From Dehalococcoidia bacterium (GTDB taxonomy: Bacteria > Chloroflexota > Dehalococcoidia > DSTF01 > JACRBR01), in the NCBI GenBank assembly GCA_040902535.1, contig JBBDXD010000001.1, forward strand, positions 62,001-126,000: 64,000 bases of DNA, in the 5' to 3' direction. The notes beneath the pieces were generated by a model, which was not told the DNA's origin, did not search any database, and saw only the letters and a list, made by a program, of their open reading frames with translations. Positions 25,878 to 33,655 of this stretch are shown here, piece by piece. The stretch's first letter is position 1. Every line of letters begins with the position of its first letter. The translations under genes were made by a program, and so were the position numbers.

Positions 25878-26659
25878 CCATCGAGACGCAGACGCCCGAA
25901 GTCGATCTCGACTACTCGATTGACGACTTCACGCCCAGCGCCGACCGTGACTCGCAATATCTGTACCGTGCGATCGAAGACATGATGCTCGAACTGGCGA
26001 CTGCAGTCCGCGGCGGCCGTGTGCTCGATATGGCCTGCGGCACCGGCAAGAACGCCATGCGCATCGCCGAGCGCGGCTGCTACTCCGTCGGCGCCGAAGC
26101 ATCGACGGAAATGATCGGCGTCGGCCGCTGGGTGATGCCCGGGAGTACCGCCCGCATGGTGCGCAGCATCGCGGAGCAAGTTCCGTTTGCCGACGATTCG
26201 TTCGACCGCGTCATCTGTCAGGGCTCCCTCGACCACTTCGCGGACCCCTATGCCTTCATGCGCGAAGCGGCACGCGTCATCAAGCCCGATGGTCGCGTCG
26301 TCATCGCGCTCGCGAACTTTGAGAGCGTGTCCTGTCGCATCGGACGCACCGTCGATCGCGTGAAGCGGCGTCTCGGGCGGCCGCGTCCTCCGTGGCGGCT
26401 CTACTGGCAGACACCCGAGGACCATAACGTCAAAGGCGACTTATCGTACGTGCGCACGCTCGGCGCGGACGCGCTCGCGCTCGACGACCTGTTTGGCATC
26501 TCGCTATTCTGGCCCGTGCCGGGATACGGAAAAGCCCTCAACGTCATACCCGAGACGTTCGCGTCGACGATCTGGCGCGGCTTCGACCGCATCGCGCGAA
26601 ACCGGCCTCAGGACTCCGACATGATCGTTTCCGTGTGGAAGCGTCCCGGCGCCCGATGA
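25874..26659 (+). CDS. Class I SAM-dependent methyltransferase
   Basis: 261 residues starting at TTG in a TTGA overlap with the preceding stop. Motif I is RVLDMACGTGKNAMRIAERG, then VGAEASTEMIGVG, PFADDSFDRVICQGSLDH (motif II) and REAARVIKPDGRVVIALAN (motif III). Residues 150-230 form a C-terminal cap without a known name. In this operon it probably methylates a sugar or the lipid-linked polysaccharide. It overlaps the next gene by ATGA. Confidence 0.88.
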   Translation: MTIETQTPEVDLDYSIDDFTPSADRDSQYLYRAIEDMMLELATAVRGGRVLDMACGTGKNAMRIAERGCYSVGAEASTEMIGVGRWVMPGSTARMVRSIAEQVPFADDSFDRVICQGSLDHFADPYAFMREAARVIKPDGRVVIALANFESVSCRIGRTVDRVKRRLGRPRPPWRLYWQTPEDHNVKGDLSYVRTLGADALALDDLFGISLFWPVPGYGKALNVIPETFASTIWRGFDRIARNRPQDSDMIVSVWKRPGAR

Positions 26660-27519
26660 CCTCCGGACGCATCGACCAGGACTTCGACGCACATGCCGTC
26701 TTCTCGTTCTCGGCCATTCCCGAGTCGCCGGCGATGGCGAACCGCGCAGCGCGCGTCCGCCGCTGGTTCGTCATCGCGTTCGTCGAAAGTTGGCTCGCCG
26801 TTGCCCTGTACCGCACAAAGATCAGGCTCCTGGGAATCCACGCGCCCATGCTGCCCGGCGTCTGCGATCTCCTATCACGGACGTTGTTCGGCGTCCAGAT
26901 AGGAAACACGGTCCAGGCGGGTCCGGGACTGATGATCACCCACGGCCATGTCGTCATCGACGGGCGCACGAAGATCGGCCGGCACTGCCAGGTGAATCCG
27001 TGGGTGACGATCGGGCTCTCCAACAGCCGCAAGCTAGGATTCAGCGTCGATGGTCCGACGATCGGCGACCACGTGCACATCGGCACCGGCGCGAAGGTCC
27101 TCGGCCCCATAACGGTCGGCGACTACGCGCGGATCGGCGCTAATGCCGTCGTCGTGCACGATGTGCCGGACAACGTCACCGTCGTCGGCATCCCGGCGCG
27201 CATCATCGGCCTCCGCCACGTCGTCGACGAGATCGTCACGAACGGCGCACCCTCGGACGAAAGGCTCGCCGCCTACATGCGCGGCGAAATCATCGAGTAC
27301 CGGCTCCATCGCCAGTCGCTGCAGACGCTCGTCGATACGCTGAGCCGGTCGTTCGAACTGGGTTCGCCGCACCTGCGTGATGCCGCGAAAGAGCGAGAGG
27401 AGGACCTCATCTTCCTCGACGCGGTCGCGGCGGCCGGCGGAGAACCCACGCAGCCGGTCATCGAGGCGCTCGAAGCCGTCGACGCCGCGCTGTCGCCGTT
27501 CGCGCGCGTGCCCGTCTAG
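26656..27519 (+). CDS. Serine O-acetyltransferase-like hexapeptide acyltransferase
   Basis: 287 residues from the ATG at 26656 (ATGA overlap). Residues 70-190 are a left-handed beta-helix of hexapeptide repeats with the CysE-like pattern: GPGLMITHGHVVIDGRTKIG, VNPWVTIG, VHIGTGAKVLGPITVGDYAR, ANAVVVHDVPDNVTVVGIPA. The N-terminal helical domain of true serine acetyltransferases is shorter and different. A 95-residue helical C-terminal extension is unusual. Given the operon, acetylation of a polysaccharide is more likely than cysteine synthesis. Confidence 0.85.
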   Translation: MTSGRIDQDFDAHAVFSFSAIPESPAMANRAARVRRWFVIAFVESWLAVALYRTKIRLLGIHAPMLPGVCDLLSRTLFGVQIGNTVQAGPGLMITHGHVVIDGRTKIGRHCQVNPWVTIGLSNSRKLGFSVDGPTIGDHVHIGTGAKVLGPITVGDYARIGANAVVVHDVPDNVTVVGIPARIIGLRHVVDEIVTNGAPSDERLAAYMRGEIIEYRLHRQSLQTLVDTLSRSFELGSPHLRDAAKEREEDLIFLDAVAAAGGEPTQPVIEALEAVDAALSPFARVPV

Positions 27520-28358
27520 GCGGCCAGCGCGTCCCAGGCTGCCTTGCCCAGCCGCCCGAGTATGACGTTGCCTTCCGAGGCGCGACCGCTGCCCGGCCTC
27601 GTGCTGCCTTCGCAGAACGGGCTCATCGCGAAGAAGCCGCGCCGCCCCTTGAAGATCGATCCGCCGGCGCGCACACCTCCGCGGTCGGCGCCGCCCTTCT
27701 CGGCTACCCACGCCTGCTTCGGATCGTCCCCGAGCGTGTTCATCTCGTTCCACGGCAACTCACCCGAAAGCTCGTGCCGGTAGTCCTGCCGCCGCAAGAT
27801 GCGCAGCATGTCCTCGTCAGCGTCCGCTGTCACGCACTCATGCCGCCCGATCAGCGCGAGGAGTTTCGTCATCTCGCGCGCCGTCGTAAGGTTCCTGCCG
27901 CGTGCGCCCCGGCTCCCCGCATCGCCGCAACGCTGGAACAGCCGCGTGTCTCGCAATCCGTGCCGCTCCATCTCGCCGTTCACCGCATCGATACCCACCA
28001 GGTCGAGGCACATGTTCGTCGCCGTATTGTCCGAGATGATGATCATGAGCGTCGCAGCATCGCGCACCGTCATCTCGACGCCGAACGACATGCGCGCGAG
28101 CACGCCCGAACCCAGCGATCGATGCTGCTCTTCGTAGCGTAGGCGTTCATCGAGCCGCAGCCGTCCGTCTTCGACCGCGCGATACAACGTCACGAGGATC
28201 GGCACCTTTGCGAGCGAAGCCGGGGGCATCGTCGCATCTTCGTCACGCCCGATGTGCGCGCCCGACCCGAGGTCGGTCAGCGCCCAGGTGCACGTGCCCG
28301 TGTGCGCGTCGGCAATGGCGTTGAGCCTGCGTTCAAGCTCTTGCATCGCCGGCGTCAC
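27516..28358 (-). CDS. Class A beta-lactamase-like serine hydrolase
   Basis: 280 residues, GTG start overlapping the upstream stop (GTGA). Motif 1 is PPASLAKVPIL (Ser-x-x-Lys), motif 2 is IIISDNTATN (Ser-Asp-Asn), and motif 3 is weak: AEKGGADRGGV, with K-G-G for K-T/S-G. A clear omega-loop ExxLN is not visible; the nearest is WNEMNTLG. There is no signal peptide, so a periplasmic beta-lactamase role is doubtful; it may be a cytosolic esterase or peptidase of the beta-lactamase2 family. Convergent 4-base overlap with the acetyltransferase gene. Confidence 0.82.
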   Translation of the reverse strand: MTPAMQELERRLNAIADAHTGTCTWALTDLGSGAHIGRDEDATMPPASLAKVPILVTLYRAVEDGRLRLDERLRYEEQHRSLGSGVLARMSFGVEMTVRDAATLMIIISDNTATNMCLDLVGIDAVNGEMERHGLRDTRLFQRCGDAGSRGARGRNLTTAREMTKLLALIGRHECVTADADEDMLRILRRQDYRHELSGELPWNEMNTLGDDPKQAWVAEKGGADRGGVRAGGSIFKGRRGFFAMSPFCEGSTRPGSGRASEGNVILGRLGKAAWDALAA

Positions 28359-28789
28359 TTCACCAACCCGGCTTCGAGCTCGGCCTGCGTGTATTCGACC
28401 TGCTCGTCTCTAAGCGAAGGGTCGTACGCAGGATCGGGGTAGTTCACCAGCCAACCCTCTTCGTCGCCGATGTTCTCGAGCCCTGTCGCGACGTTGTTCG
28501 GGATGAACAATCGCTGCGGCTGTGCTGCGTCAAGGATATGCTCCTCGCGCCGCCACTCTGGCCCGCCGCTGTAGAGGATGATCTTCATCCGACCGCGCAC
28601 GCACACGTAGCGCGCCGCGCGCACACGATGCAGATGGTAGCCCTTGAACGCGCCGGGCGCCGCCGCCGTCAGGTACGCGACGGTCTTCTCACCGTCTTTG
28701 AACAATTCGAGCAGCCAGCCGTTTTCCGCCCCGTCATGGTCGGATGTCGTGACGCGCTTCGCCGCCTCAGTGGCGATCTTCTCGATCAC
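28355..28789 (-). CDS. Cupin / RmlC-like protein
   Basis: 144 residues from the GTG at 28789, chosen because GGAGG lies five bases upstream; GTG at 28801 would overlap that Shine-Dalgarno. The first cupin motif is GYHLHRVRAARYVCVRGRMK. The end WLVNYPDPAYDPSLRDEQVE resembles the C-terminus of dTDP-4-dehydrorhamnose 3,5-epimerase-like sugar proteins. The His pair is H-L-H without the usual downstream Glu/His pattern, so metal binding or epimerase activity is uncertain. Translationally coupled to the lactamase-like gene. Confidence 0.75.
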   Translation of the reverse strand: MIEKIATEAAKRVTTSDHDGAENGWLLELFKDGEKTVAYLTAAAPGAFKGYHLHRVRAARYVCVRGRMKIILYSGGPEWRREEHILDAAQPQRLFIPNNVATGLENIGDEEGWLVNYPDPAYDPSLRDEQVEYTQAELEAGLVK

Positions 28790-28862
28790 ATCGTCCTCCA
28801 CTCAGGGCATCATCGTGCGGCATGCGGCGTCGGGCCGGAGTTTAGTGTGAACGACGAAGATC

Positions 28863-29363
28863 TTACGAAGCCGTCGCCACGTGCGCCGCACCGCGGCCCG
28901 TGCGCGCCGTCACGGTGCCCGGGAACATGCTCCGCACTGGCTTCAGGATGATGTTCGTCTCTGCCTTCACGATGCCGGGTATCGCCGCCAGCGTCTGCGT
29001 CATGAAGTCAGTGAGATCGTCGTTGCTGGGGAAAAACGCGAGCACGATGATGTCGGCGTTGCCGGTCGTATACCCGACGTACACGACGCCCGGCGCCTGC
29101 GCGATCTGCTCCGCGATATCCGTGATGCGTGCCAATTCGGCCGAAATGCTGATCACGGCGGCCGTATTCAACCCCAGCCGCGCCGGATTCGTCACGCCGA
29201 CGATGCGCAGCACGTCATCGCGGATCAACCGCTCGATGCGGTTCCGCACCGTGCCTTCCGAAACGCCGACGGCCTCCGCGATCTCCCGGTTCGTGGCGCG
29301 GCCATTCTCCTCGAGAATGCTGAGAATGTGCTGATCGACGGCGTCGGGCTTCTGAAACGGCAA
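28863..29363 (-). CDS. Lrp/AsnC family transcriptional regulator
   Basis: 166 residues from a TTG at 29363 with AGGGGG at seven bases. The longer GTG start at 29399 is excluded because it lies inside the -10 box. N-terminal helix-turn-helix: AVDQHILSILEENGRATNRE and VSEGTVRNRIERLIRDDVLR. The C-terminal RAM effector domain follows (VYVGYTTGNADIIVLAFFPS). Such regulators sense amino acids or other small metabolites and usually repress themselves; an inverted repeat around its -35 box may be the site. The neighbouring solute-binding protein, transcribed away, is a possible target. Confidence 0.9.
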   Translation of the reverse strand: MPFQKPDAVDQHILSILEENGRATNREIAEAVGVSEGTVRNRIERLIRDDVLRIVGVTNPARLGLNTAAVISISAELARITDIAEQIAQAPGVVYVGYTTGNADIIVLAFFPSNDDLTDFMTQTLAAIPGIVKAETNIILKPVRSMFPGTVTARTGRGAAHVATAS

Positions 29364-29397
29364 CTGAATGCCCCCTGCGCTGACGGATTGTGACGGC

Positions 29398-29426
29398 ACG
29401 ATAGAGGCGCCCCAAGACAGTGTCAA
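29398..29426 (-). promoter_or_regulatory. Promoter of the Lrp/AsnC gene
   Basis: On the minus strand TTGACA (29421-29426), a 17-base spacer and TATCGT (29398-29403). The start would fall about 29390, leaving a short leader with AGGGGG before the TTG start. Confidence 0.75.
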
Positions 29427-29445
29427 GCCGCCTCCAAGCTTGACA
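29421..29445. promoter_or_regulatory. Inverted repeat at the Lrp/AsnC promoter
   Basis: TGTCAAG (29421-29427) and CTTGACA (29439-29445), a perfect 7-bp inverted repeat with an 11-base spacer. The left arm is the -35 box of the regulator gene. The right arm has the same box facing the solute-binding gene. It may be an autoregulatory operator or two divergent -35 boxes. Confidence 0.5.
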
Positions 29446-29467
29446 GCCCACGCGCGATCCCGTTCGA

Positions 29468-29504
29468 TGTACCGTCCCGCGAGCACATCCGTGTACCGTC
29501 TCGC
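29468..29504. repeat. Direct repeat pair upstream of the solute-binding gene
   Basis: TGTACCGTCCCGC at 29468-29480 and TGTACCGTCTCGC at 29492-29504: 12 of 13 bases alike, 24 bases apart, i.e. on the same face of the helix. Regulator-binding half-sites are possible. Confidence 0.45.
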
Positions 29505-29530
29505 TTGCATCAGAAAGCCGCTGGCTCAAC

Positions 29531-31198
29531 ATGCCCCACCCCCGCCCCGGCGCACGCGCGCTCACCACGCGCCTCAGCCGCCGCGACCTGTTGCGTCGCT
29601 CCGCCGCCGCCTCAGGCGCGCTTGCGGCGATGACGCTCGTCGGCTGCAACGAGGAGGACGGTGGCGGCGTATCGACGCCTCCTGCTGAGGCCGGCGGCAC
29701 GCTGCGCTTCGCGACGTCGTTGCCAATCTCGTATGGACTTGATCCGCACGTAGAGCGGGCCACCGGCCTCGCGATCTTCCCGAAGATCTACGGCTACCTG
29801 CTCCATGTCGACCCGCGCGACGACGCCGTCGTCTACGATCATGCTTCCGGCTATGAACAGCCAGACCATACGACGCTGATCGTCAAACTCCAACCGAACA
29901 TCTACTTCCACGACATCCCGCCCGTCGGCCAACGTCGCGTCACCGCCTCCGACGTCGTCGCATCAATCGAGCGATTCCGCGATAACCCGCTCGTCACTGA
30001 CAAGACATGGCACACCACCATCCTCGACCGCGCCGAAGCAACCGATCCTGAGACCGTCCGCATCACACTGAAGCGGCCATACACATACACGCTTGGCGAA
30101 CTCGGCGCTCTCGCTGCGGGAGCCATCATCCCGCGCGAGTTGATCGAGCAAAACGAGAACATCGCCATCAATGCCATCGGCAGCGGCCCCTTCCGTGCCG
30201 AATCTCTCGACGTCTCGAGCGGCGCGGCGCGCATCGTCCGCAATGACGCCTACTTTCGCGCTCCCGCTAACGTCGATGCGATGCAATGGCAAGTGTTTGA
30301 TGCTGGATCACGTCTCGAGGCCTTCCGCCGCCGCGACGTCGATGTCATCCCGAACCGCGACAAGAACGAAGCGCGCACGCTCGCCGAATTCTCGGATCAA
30401 GTTGACGTCGCGTCCGAACCGAGCCTCGCGTACCTCTCCCTGGGCCTCCGCGTCGATCGCCCACGGTTCACCGACGAACGCGTGCGCCGCGCGATCGATA
30501 TGCTGCTCGACCGCGATGAACTGATCCGGGAAGTGGCGTTCGGCGACGGTGATATTCTCGGCCCGGTCAATCCGCGCCTGTCCGACGGTTTCTGGTCGCT
30601 GCCTCGATCGGAAATCGCGGCCTCGCGAAACGCCACCATGTCTGCCGACGAACGGATAGCGGACGCGATGCGCCTGCTGGCCGCAGCGGACGCCGCGGAT
30701 GCCACCTTCGCCCTGCAGGTGCGCGACCTTCCGGACCTGGTCGACGTGGGGGCGCTCGTGCGCAATCAACTGATGCGCGGCGGCGTCCGCGCCGAAGTGC
30801 AGGTGCTCCCCGAATTGCAGTGGTTCCTGAACTTCCGCGGCGGCCAATTTGACGCGACGCTGATCAGCCACCTGCCGTACGAATCGCCCGACTACCCGAC
30901 GCGCTTCTTCTACTCGAAGGGCATCGATGGAAAGGCCAACATGTTCGGCTTTGGCGACGCCGCGATCGACACCCGCATCGAGCGGTCCTGGGGTCAGACC
31001 GGCGAGGCGCGCCGCGAAACGTTGCTCGACGCCCAGCGCCTCATGCTCGACGCCCGCCCGATGCTCCAGCTATTTACCGGCACCGGCTATACGTCGGCGT
31101 GGAACTACGTACGGAACCGAGGGCGCGCGCACCTCGGCAGCATGGCGCAGTATCAATACGAGCAGTGGCTCGCTCCCGGCGCTCCCGGCCGAAGCTGA
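29531..31198 (+). CDS. ABC transporter substrate-binding protein, family 5, Tat-exported lipoprotein
   Basis: 555 residues. The N-terminus has a twin-arginine signal (SRRDLLRRSAAASGALAAMT) ending in a lipobox LVGC, so the protein is lipidated. The body is the SBP_bac_5 (DppA/OppA/NikA) fold: LRFATSLPISYGLDPHVERA, TASDVVASIERFRDNPLVTD, RVDRPRFTDERVRRAIDMLL, FYSKGIDGKANMFGFG. It binds peptides or other small compounds. No permease or ATPase genes accompany it here, so its transporter must be elsewhere. The stop codon is just before the tRNA-Asp promoter. Confidence 0.9.
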   Translation: MPHPRPGARALTTRLSRRDLLRRSAAASGALAAMTLVGCNEEDGGGVSTPPAEAGGTLRFATSLPISYGLDPHVERATGLAIFPKIYGYLLHVDPRDDAVVYDHASGYEQPDHTTLIVKLQPNIYFHDIPPVGQRRVTASDVVASIERFRDNPLVTDKTWHTTILDRAEATDPETVRITLKRPYTYTLGELGALAAGAIIPRELIEQNENIAINAIGSGPFRAESLDVSSGAARIVRNDAYFRAPANVDAMQWQVFDAGSRLEAFRRRDVDVIPNRDKNEARTLAEFSDQVDVASEPSLAYLSLGLRVDRPRFTDERVRRAIDMLLDRDELIREVAFGDGDILGPVNPRLSDGFWSLPRSEIAASRNATMSADERIADAMRLLAAADAADATFALQVRDLPDLVDVGALVRNQLMRGGVRAEVQVLPELQWFLNFRGGQFDATLISHLPYESPDYPTRFFYSKGIDGKANMFGFGDAAIDTRIERSWGQTGEARRETLLDAQRLMLDARPMLQLFTGTGYTSAWNYVRNRGRAHLGSMAQYQYEQWLAPGAPGRS

Positions 31199-31203
31199 TG
31201 CGT

Positions 31204-31233
31204 TTGACACCCTCGCGCGTCCGTCCGTAGAAT
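31204..31233 (+). promoter_or_regulatory. Promoter of tRNA-Asp
   Basis: TTGACA at 31204-31209, 18 bases, TAGAAT at 31228-31233. The predicted start about 31240 is some 50 bases before the tRNA. It begins five bases after the stop of the solute-binding gene. Confidence 0.75.
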
Positions 31234-31290
31234 GTCTCTGCCCGAAGATGCCCGCGCATGCGGTGCTTCGGGCGTCATTACGTCGAGCGC

Positions 31291-31367
31291 GGCCCCGTGG
31301 TGTAGCGGTCTAACATGCCACCCTGTCACGGTGGAGATCGAGGGTTCGAATCCCTTCGGGGTCGCCA
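31291..31367 (+). tRNA. tRNA-Asp (anticodon GTC)
   Basis: 77 bases with CCA encoded. Acceptor GGCCCCG pairs with CGGGGTC (one G-T), discriminator G. The anticodon stem CCACC/GGTGG encloses CTGTCAC with anticodon GTC. The T arm is GAGGG-TTCGAAT-CCCTT. The D arm lies in TGGTGTAGCGGTCTAACATG. The 3' end of this gene recurs four times in the next 4 kb, so it is an integration hot spot. Confidence 0.96.
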
Positions 31368-31504
31368 CTATCACACTTCCCATCGGCTCCGGGTCGTCGG
31401 CCACGGGCGTGCCGTACCTACGCGCCCTACTGCGCTACCGTCCGTTTCGCATGAGGCATCGCACGCCGTTGTCTAGCTCGGTTGGCGGATGTAGGCTGCG
31501 CCCG

Positions 31505-32848
31505 ATGGATCAACAGATCCGCTTCTGTACGACCAGCGACGGCGTGTGCATCGCGTACTCCGCTGTGGGTCAGGGACCGCCGCTGGTGAAGGCGGCAAAC
31601 TGGCTCACGCATTTGGAGTTTGACTGGGAGAGTCCCGTTTGGCGACACCTCTTCAGCGCGCTGGCAGAGAACCACACGCTGGTGCGCTACGACGAACGGG
31701 GCACGGGGCTATCGGATCGTCAGGTCGACGAGATCTCGCTGGAAGGACTCGTCCGCGACCTCGAGGCGGTGGTTGATACGCTCGGCCTCGAGCGCTTCGC
31801 GCTCCTCGGCATCTCTCAGGGCGGCCCGACGGCGATGCAATATGCAGTGACTCATCCCGAGCGCGTTAGCCACCTCGTTCTTTACGGCTCATTCGCTCAC
31901 GTCGGAGCGGATGAGCGCGGTGCCGCGCTCGCAAGCGCGATGCGCGTAGGTTGGGGCCAGGACAATCCAGCGTTTAGGCAGCTTTTCACTACCCTCTTCA
32001 TCCCGGGTGCCAACGGCGAGCAGATGGCCTGGTTCAACGAGCTCGAACGCGTTTCCGCCTCCCCGGAGACGGCGGCCAGGGTTCTGGAATCAATTGGCCA
32101 AATCGACGTGCGCAATATCCTGCCGGACCTACAGGCGCCAACGATTGTCATTCACCCTAAAAAAGACGCGGCGGTGTTCTTCGAGCGTGGGCGCGAGATG
32201 GCGGCACTCATCCCCGGGGCGCGCTTCGTGCCCATGGAAGGCAGTAACCACTACATCCTCGAACAAGAGCCGGAGTTTGAGACGTTCCTCGACTTGCTCG
32301 AAGGATTCCTCGGGCATAAAGCCGTGCGATTACGCGCGAATCGCGGCGCGCCCGTGACCGTCATGTTCACCGATCTCGTCGGTCACACGGAGATGATGCA
32401 GCGGCTGGGCGACGAAAGGGGACGGGAAGTGCTCCGAGAGCACGAGCGGATGACGCGCGACGCGCTGAAGCAGTACGGCGGGACCGAGATCAAGACGGAT
32501 GGCGACAGTTTCATGGTGTCGTTCGGCAGCGTCACGGCCGGGGTGGACTGCGCGATCGCGCTCCAGCGCGCGTTTGCGGCGCGCAACGAAGGTGGGGGCG
32601 AAGCGCTGCACGTACGCATCGGCCTCAACGCTGGGGAACCGGTGGAGGAGGAAGGCGATCTGTTCGGTTCGTCGGTCATCCTGGCGGCGCGGGTGGCGGC
32701 GAAGGCTTCTGCGGGCGAGATCCTCATTCCGGAACCGCTGCGGCATCTGCTCTCCGGCAAGACCTACGTCCATGCCGACCGCGGGGAGACGCTGCTCAAG
32801 GGCTTCGAGGATGCTGTGCGGTTGTACGAAGTGCGCTGGCAGTCGTAG
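31505..32848 (+). CDS. Alpha/beta hydrolase-class III nucleotide cyclase fusion
   Basis: 447 residues from the ATG at 31505; the frame is open back through the tRNA but is not coding there. Residues 1-265 are an alpha/beta hydrolase: the nucleophile elbow is LLGISQGGPTAMQYA, the acid is probably in HPKKDAAVFF, and the His is in GSNHYILE. Residues 280-447 are a class III adenylate/guanylate cyclase domain: VTVMFTDLVGHTEMM with the first metal Asp, EIKTDGDSFMVSF with the second, and the transition-state Asn/Arg region in LFGSSVILAARVAAKA (Asn replaced by Ile-Leu). Such fusions are common in actinobacteria and Chloroflexota; the hydrolase may sense a small molecule and tune the cyclase. First gene after tRNA-Asp. 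Confidence 0.9.
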   Translation: MDQQIRFCTTSDGVCIAYSAVGQGPPLVKAANWLTHLEFDWESPVWRHLFSALAENHTLVRYDERGTGLSDRQVDEISLEGLVRDLEAVVDTLGLERFALLGISQGGPTAMQYAVTHPERVSHLVLYGSFAHVGADERGAALASAMRVGWGQDNPAFRQLFTTLFIPGANGEQMAWFNELERVSASPETAARVLESIGQIDVRNILPDLQAPTIVIHPKKDAAVFFERGREMAALIPGARFVPMEGSNHYILEQEPEFETFLDLLEGFLGHKAVRLRANRGAPVTVMFTDLVGHTEMMQRLGDERGREVLREHERMTRDALKQYGGTEIKTDGDSFMVSFGSVTAGVDCAIALQRAFAARNEGGGEALHVRIGLNAGEPVEEEGDLFGSSVILAARVAAKASAGEILIPEPLRHLLSGKTYVHADRGETLLKGFEDAVRLYEVRWQS

Positions 32849-32866
32849 GGACGACCCTCACAACAG

Positions 32867-32942
32867 TGATGCCCCACCGCCTCAGTCTCGGGTCAATCTT
32901 CGTGTGTCTTCGACGGCCCCCGTTCCCCTTCTGGGGTCGCCA
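32867..32942 (+). repeat. tRNA-Asp-derived repeat, copy 1
   Basis: 76 bases starting TGATGCCCC and ending CTGGGGTCGCCA. It shares with copies at 33544 and 35112 the order TGATGCCCC, a TCAG/GGGTCAA block, GTGTCTTCGACGGCCCC and the tRNA-like tail. This copy has two single-base inserts in the tail (CCCCTTCT for CCCTTC). Confidence 0.85.
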
Positions 32943-32956
32943 GTTCACAACATGAA

Positions 32957-32980
32957 AACCGGCCCCGAATGCGGCCGGTT
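32957..32980. terminator. Bidirectional hairpin between cyclase and VOC genes
   Basis: AACCGGCC / GGCCGGTT, an 8-bp stem with an 8-base loop, flanked by GTGTTTG on one side and TTCATG on the other strand. It lies between two convergent genes. Confidence 0.55.
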
Positions 32981-33028
32981 GTGTTTGACGACCGCGGCGA
33001 CACGCGTTGGGTCTGCGCGCGGCTTCGC

Positions 33029-33430
33029 TCAGGCAGGGCCAAGCAAGTCCCATCGGTTGCCCGCGATGTCGACAAAGAGTGCGAACCGACCGTACGCCTC
33101 AGTCCGAGGCGACGACAGAAACTTCACACCAGCCGACACCATGCGTTCGTAAGCCGCGTCGAAGTCGTCGACCCGCAGGAAGAATCCTACCCGCCCGGCT
33201 GTTTGGCTCCCGACGATCGCACGTTGCTGTTCGCCATCCGCTCGCGCGAGAAGGATGCCCGTCTGGGCACTCGGTGGGCGCACGACGACCCACCTTTTGG
33301 GACGCCTATCGTTAGATAGCGACGGTGCATCCTCCACCAAATCGAAGCCGAGCGCATCGACGAAGAAGGCAATCGCGGGGTCGTATTCGTCAACCACGAT
33401 TGCGATGAGTTCCAGAAACGGCACGGCCAC
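33029..33430 (-). CDS. VOC (glyoxalase/bleomycin-resistance) family protein
   Basis: 133 residues from a GTG at 33430 (AAGGTG upstream; another GTG is two codons on). The beta-alpha-beta-beta-beta fold is visible twice: ELIAIVVDEYDPAIAFFVDA with LGFDLVED, and VGFFLRVDDFDAAYERMVSA with ALFVDIAGNRWDLLGP. The first metal position, usually His/Gln/Glu in L-x-H-V, reads A-I-V, so metal binding is doubtful. It may be a dioxygenase-, epimerase- or antibiotic-binding-like protein. Single gene between repeat copies 1 and 2, on the opposite strand to the tRNA. Confidence 0.85.
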   Translation of the reverse strand: MAVPFLELIAIVVDEYDPAIAFFVDALGFDLVEDAPSLSNDRRPKRWVVVRPPSAQTGILLARADGEQQRAIVGSQTAGRVGFFLRVDDFDAAYERMVSAGVKFLSSPRTEAYGRFALFVDIAGNRWDLLGPA

Positions 33431-33543
33431 AGCACACCTTAGCGTCGCTTCGTCTACCAACAATGCCCTTCCACACGTCCGAGCTTTGGAGCGATGAACG
33501 CCGCCGTTCGTCGCTCATCGCGGCGCCCGCGTAGGAACGACTT

Positions 33544-33622
33544 TGATGCCCCATCGTTTAAGCCTGGGTCAACCTTCGCTCGCTTGTGTCTTCGACGGCC
33601 CCCGTTCCCTTCGGGGTCGCCA
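33544..33622 (+). repeat. tRNA-Asp-derived repeat, copy 2
   Basis: 79 bases: TGATGCCCC, AGCCTGGGTCAACCTTCG, TGTGTCTTCGACGGCCCCCG, then TTCCCTTCGGGGTCGCCA. The last 17 bases equal the tRNA-Asp 3' end, and the GGCCCC before them equals the 5' acceptor strand. It lies between the start of the VOC gene and the stop of the RibD-like gene. Confidence 0.9.
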
Positions 33623-33655
33623 CTCCATACACACGGGGACCGGCGCACCGGCAGA

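Noticed and set aside
27516-28358. True beta-lactamase resistance gene
   Set aside because: No signal peptide, altered KTG motif and no ExxLN loop; a general serine hydrolase is safer.
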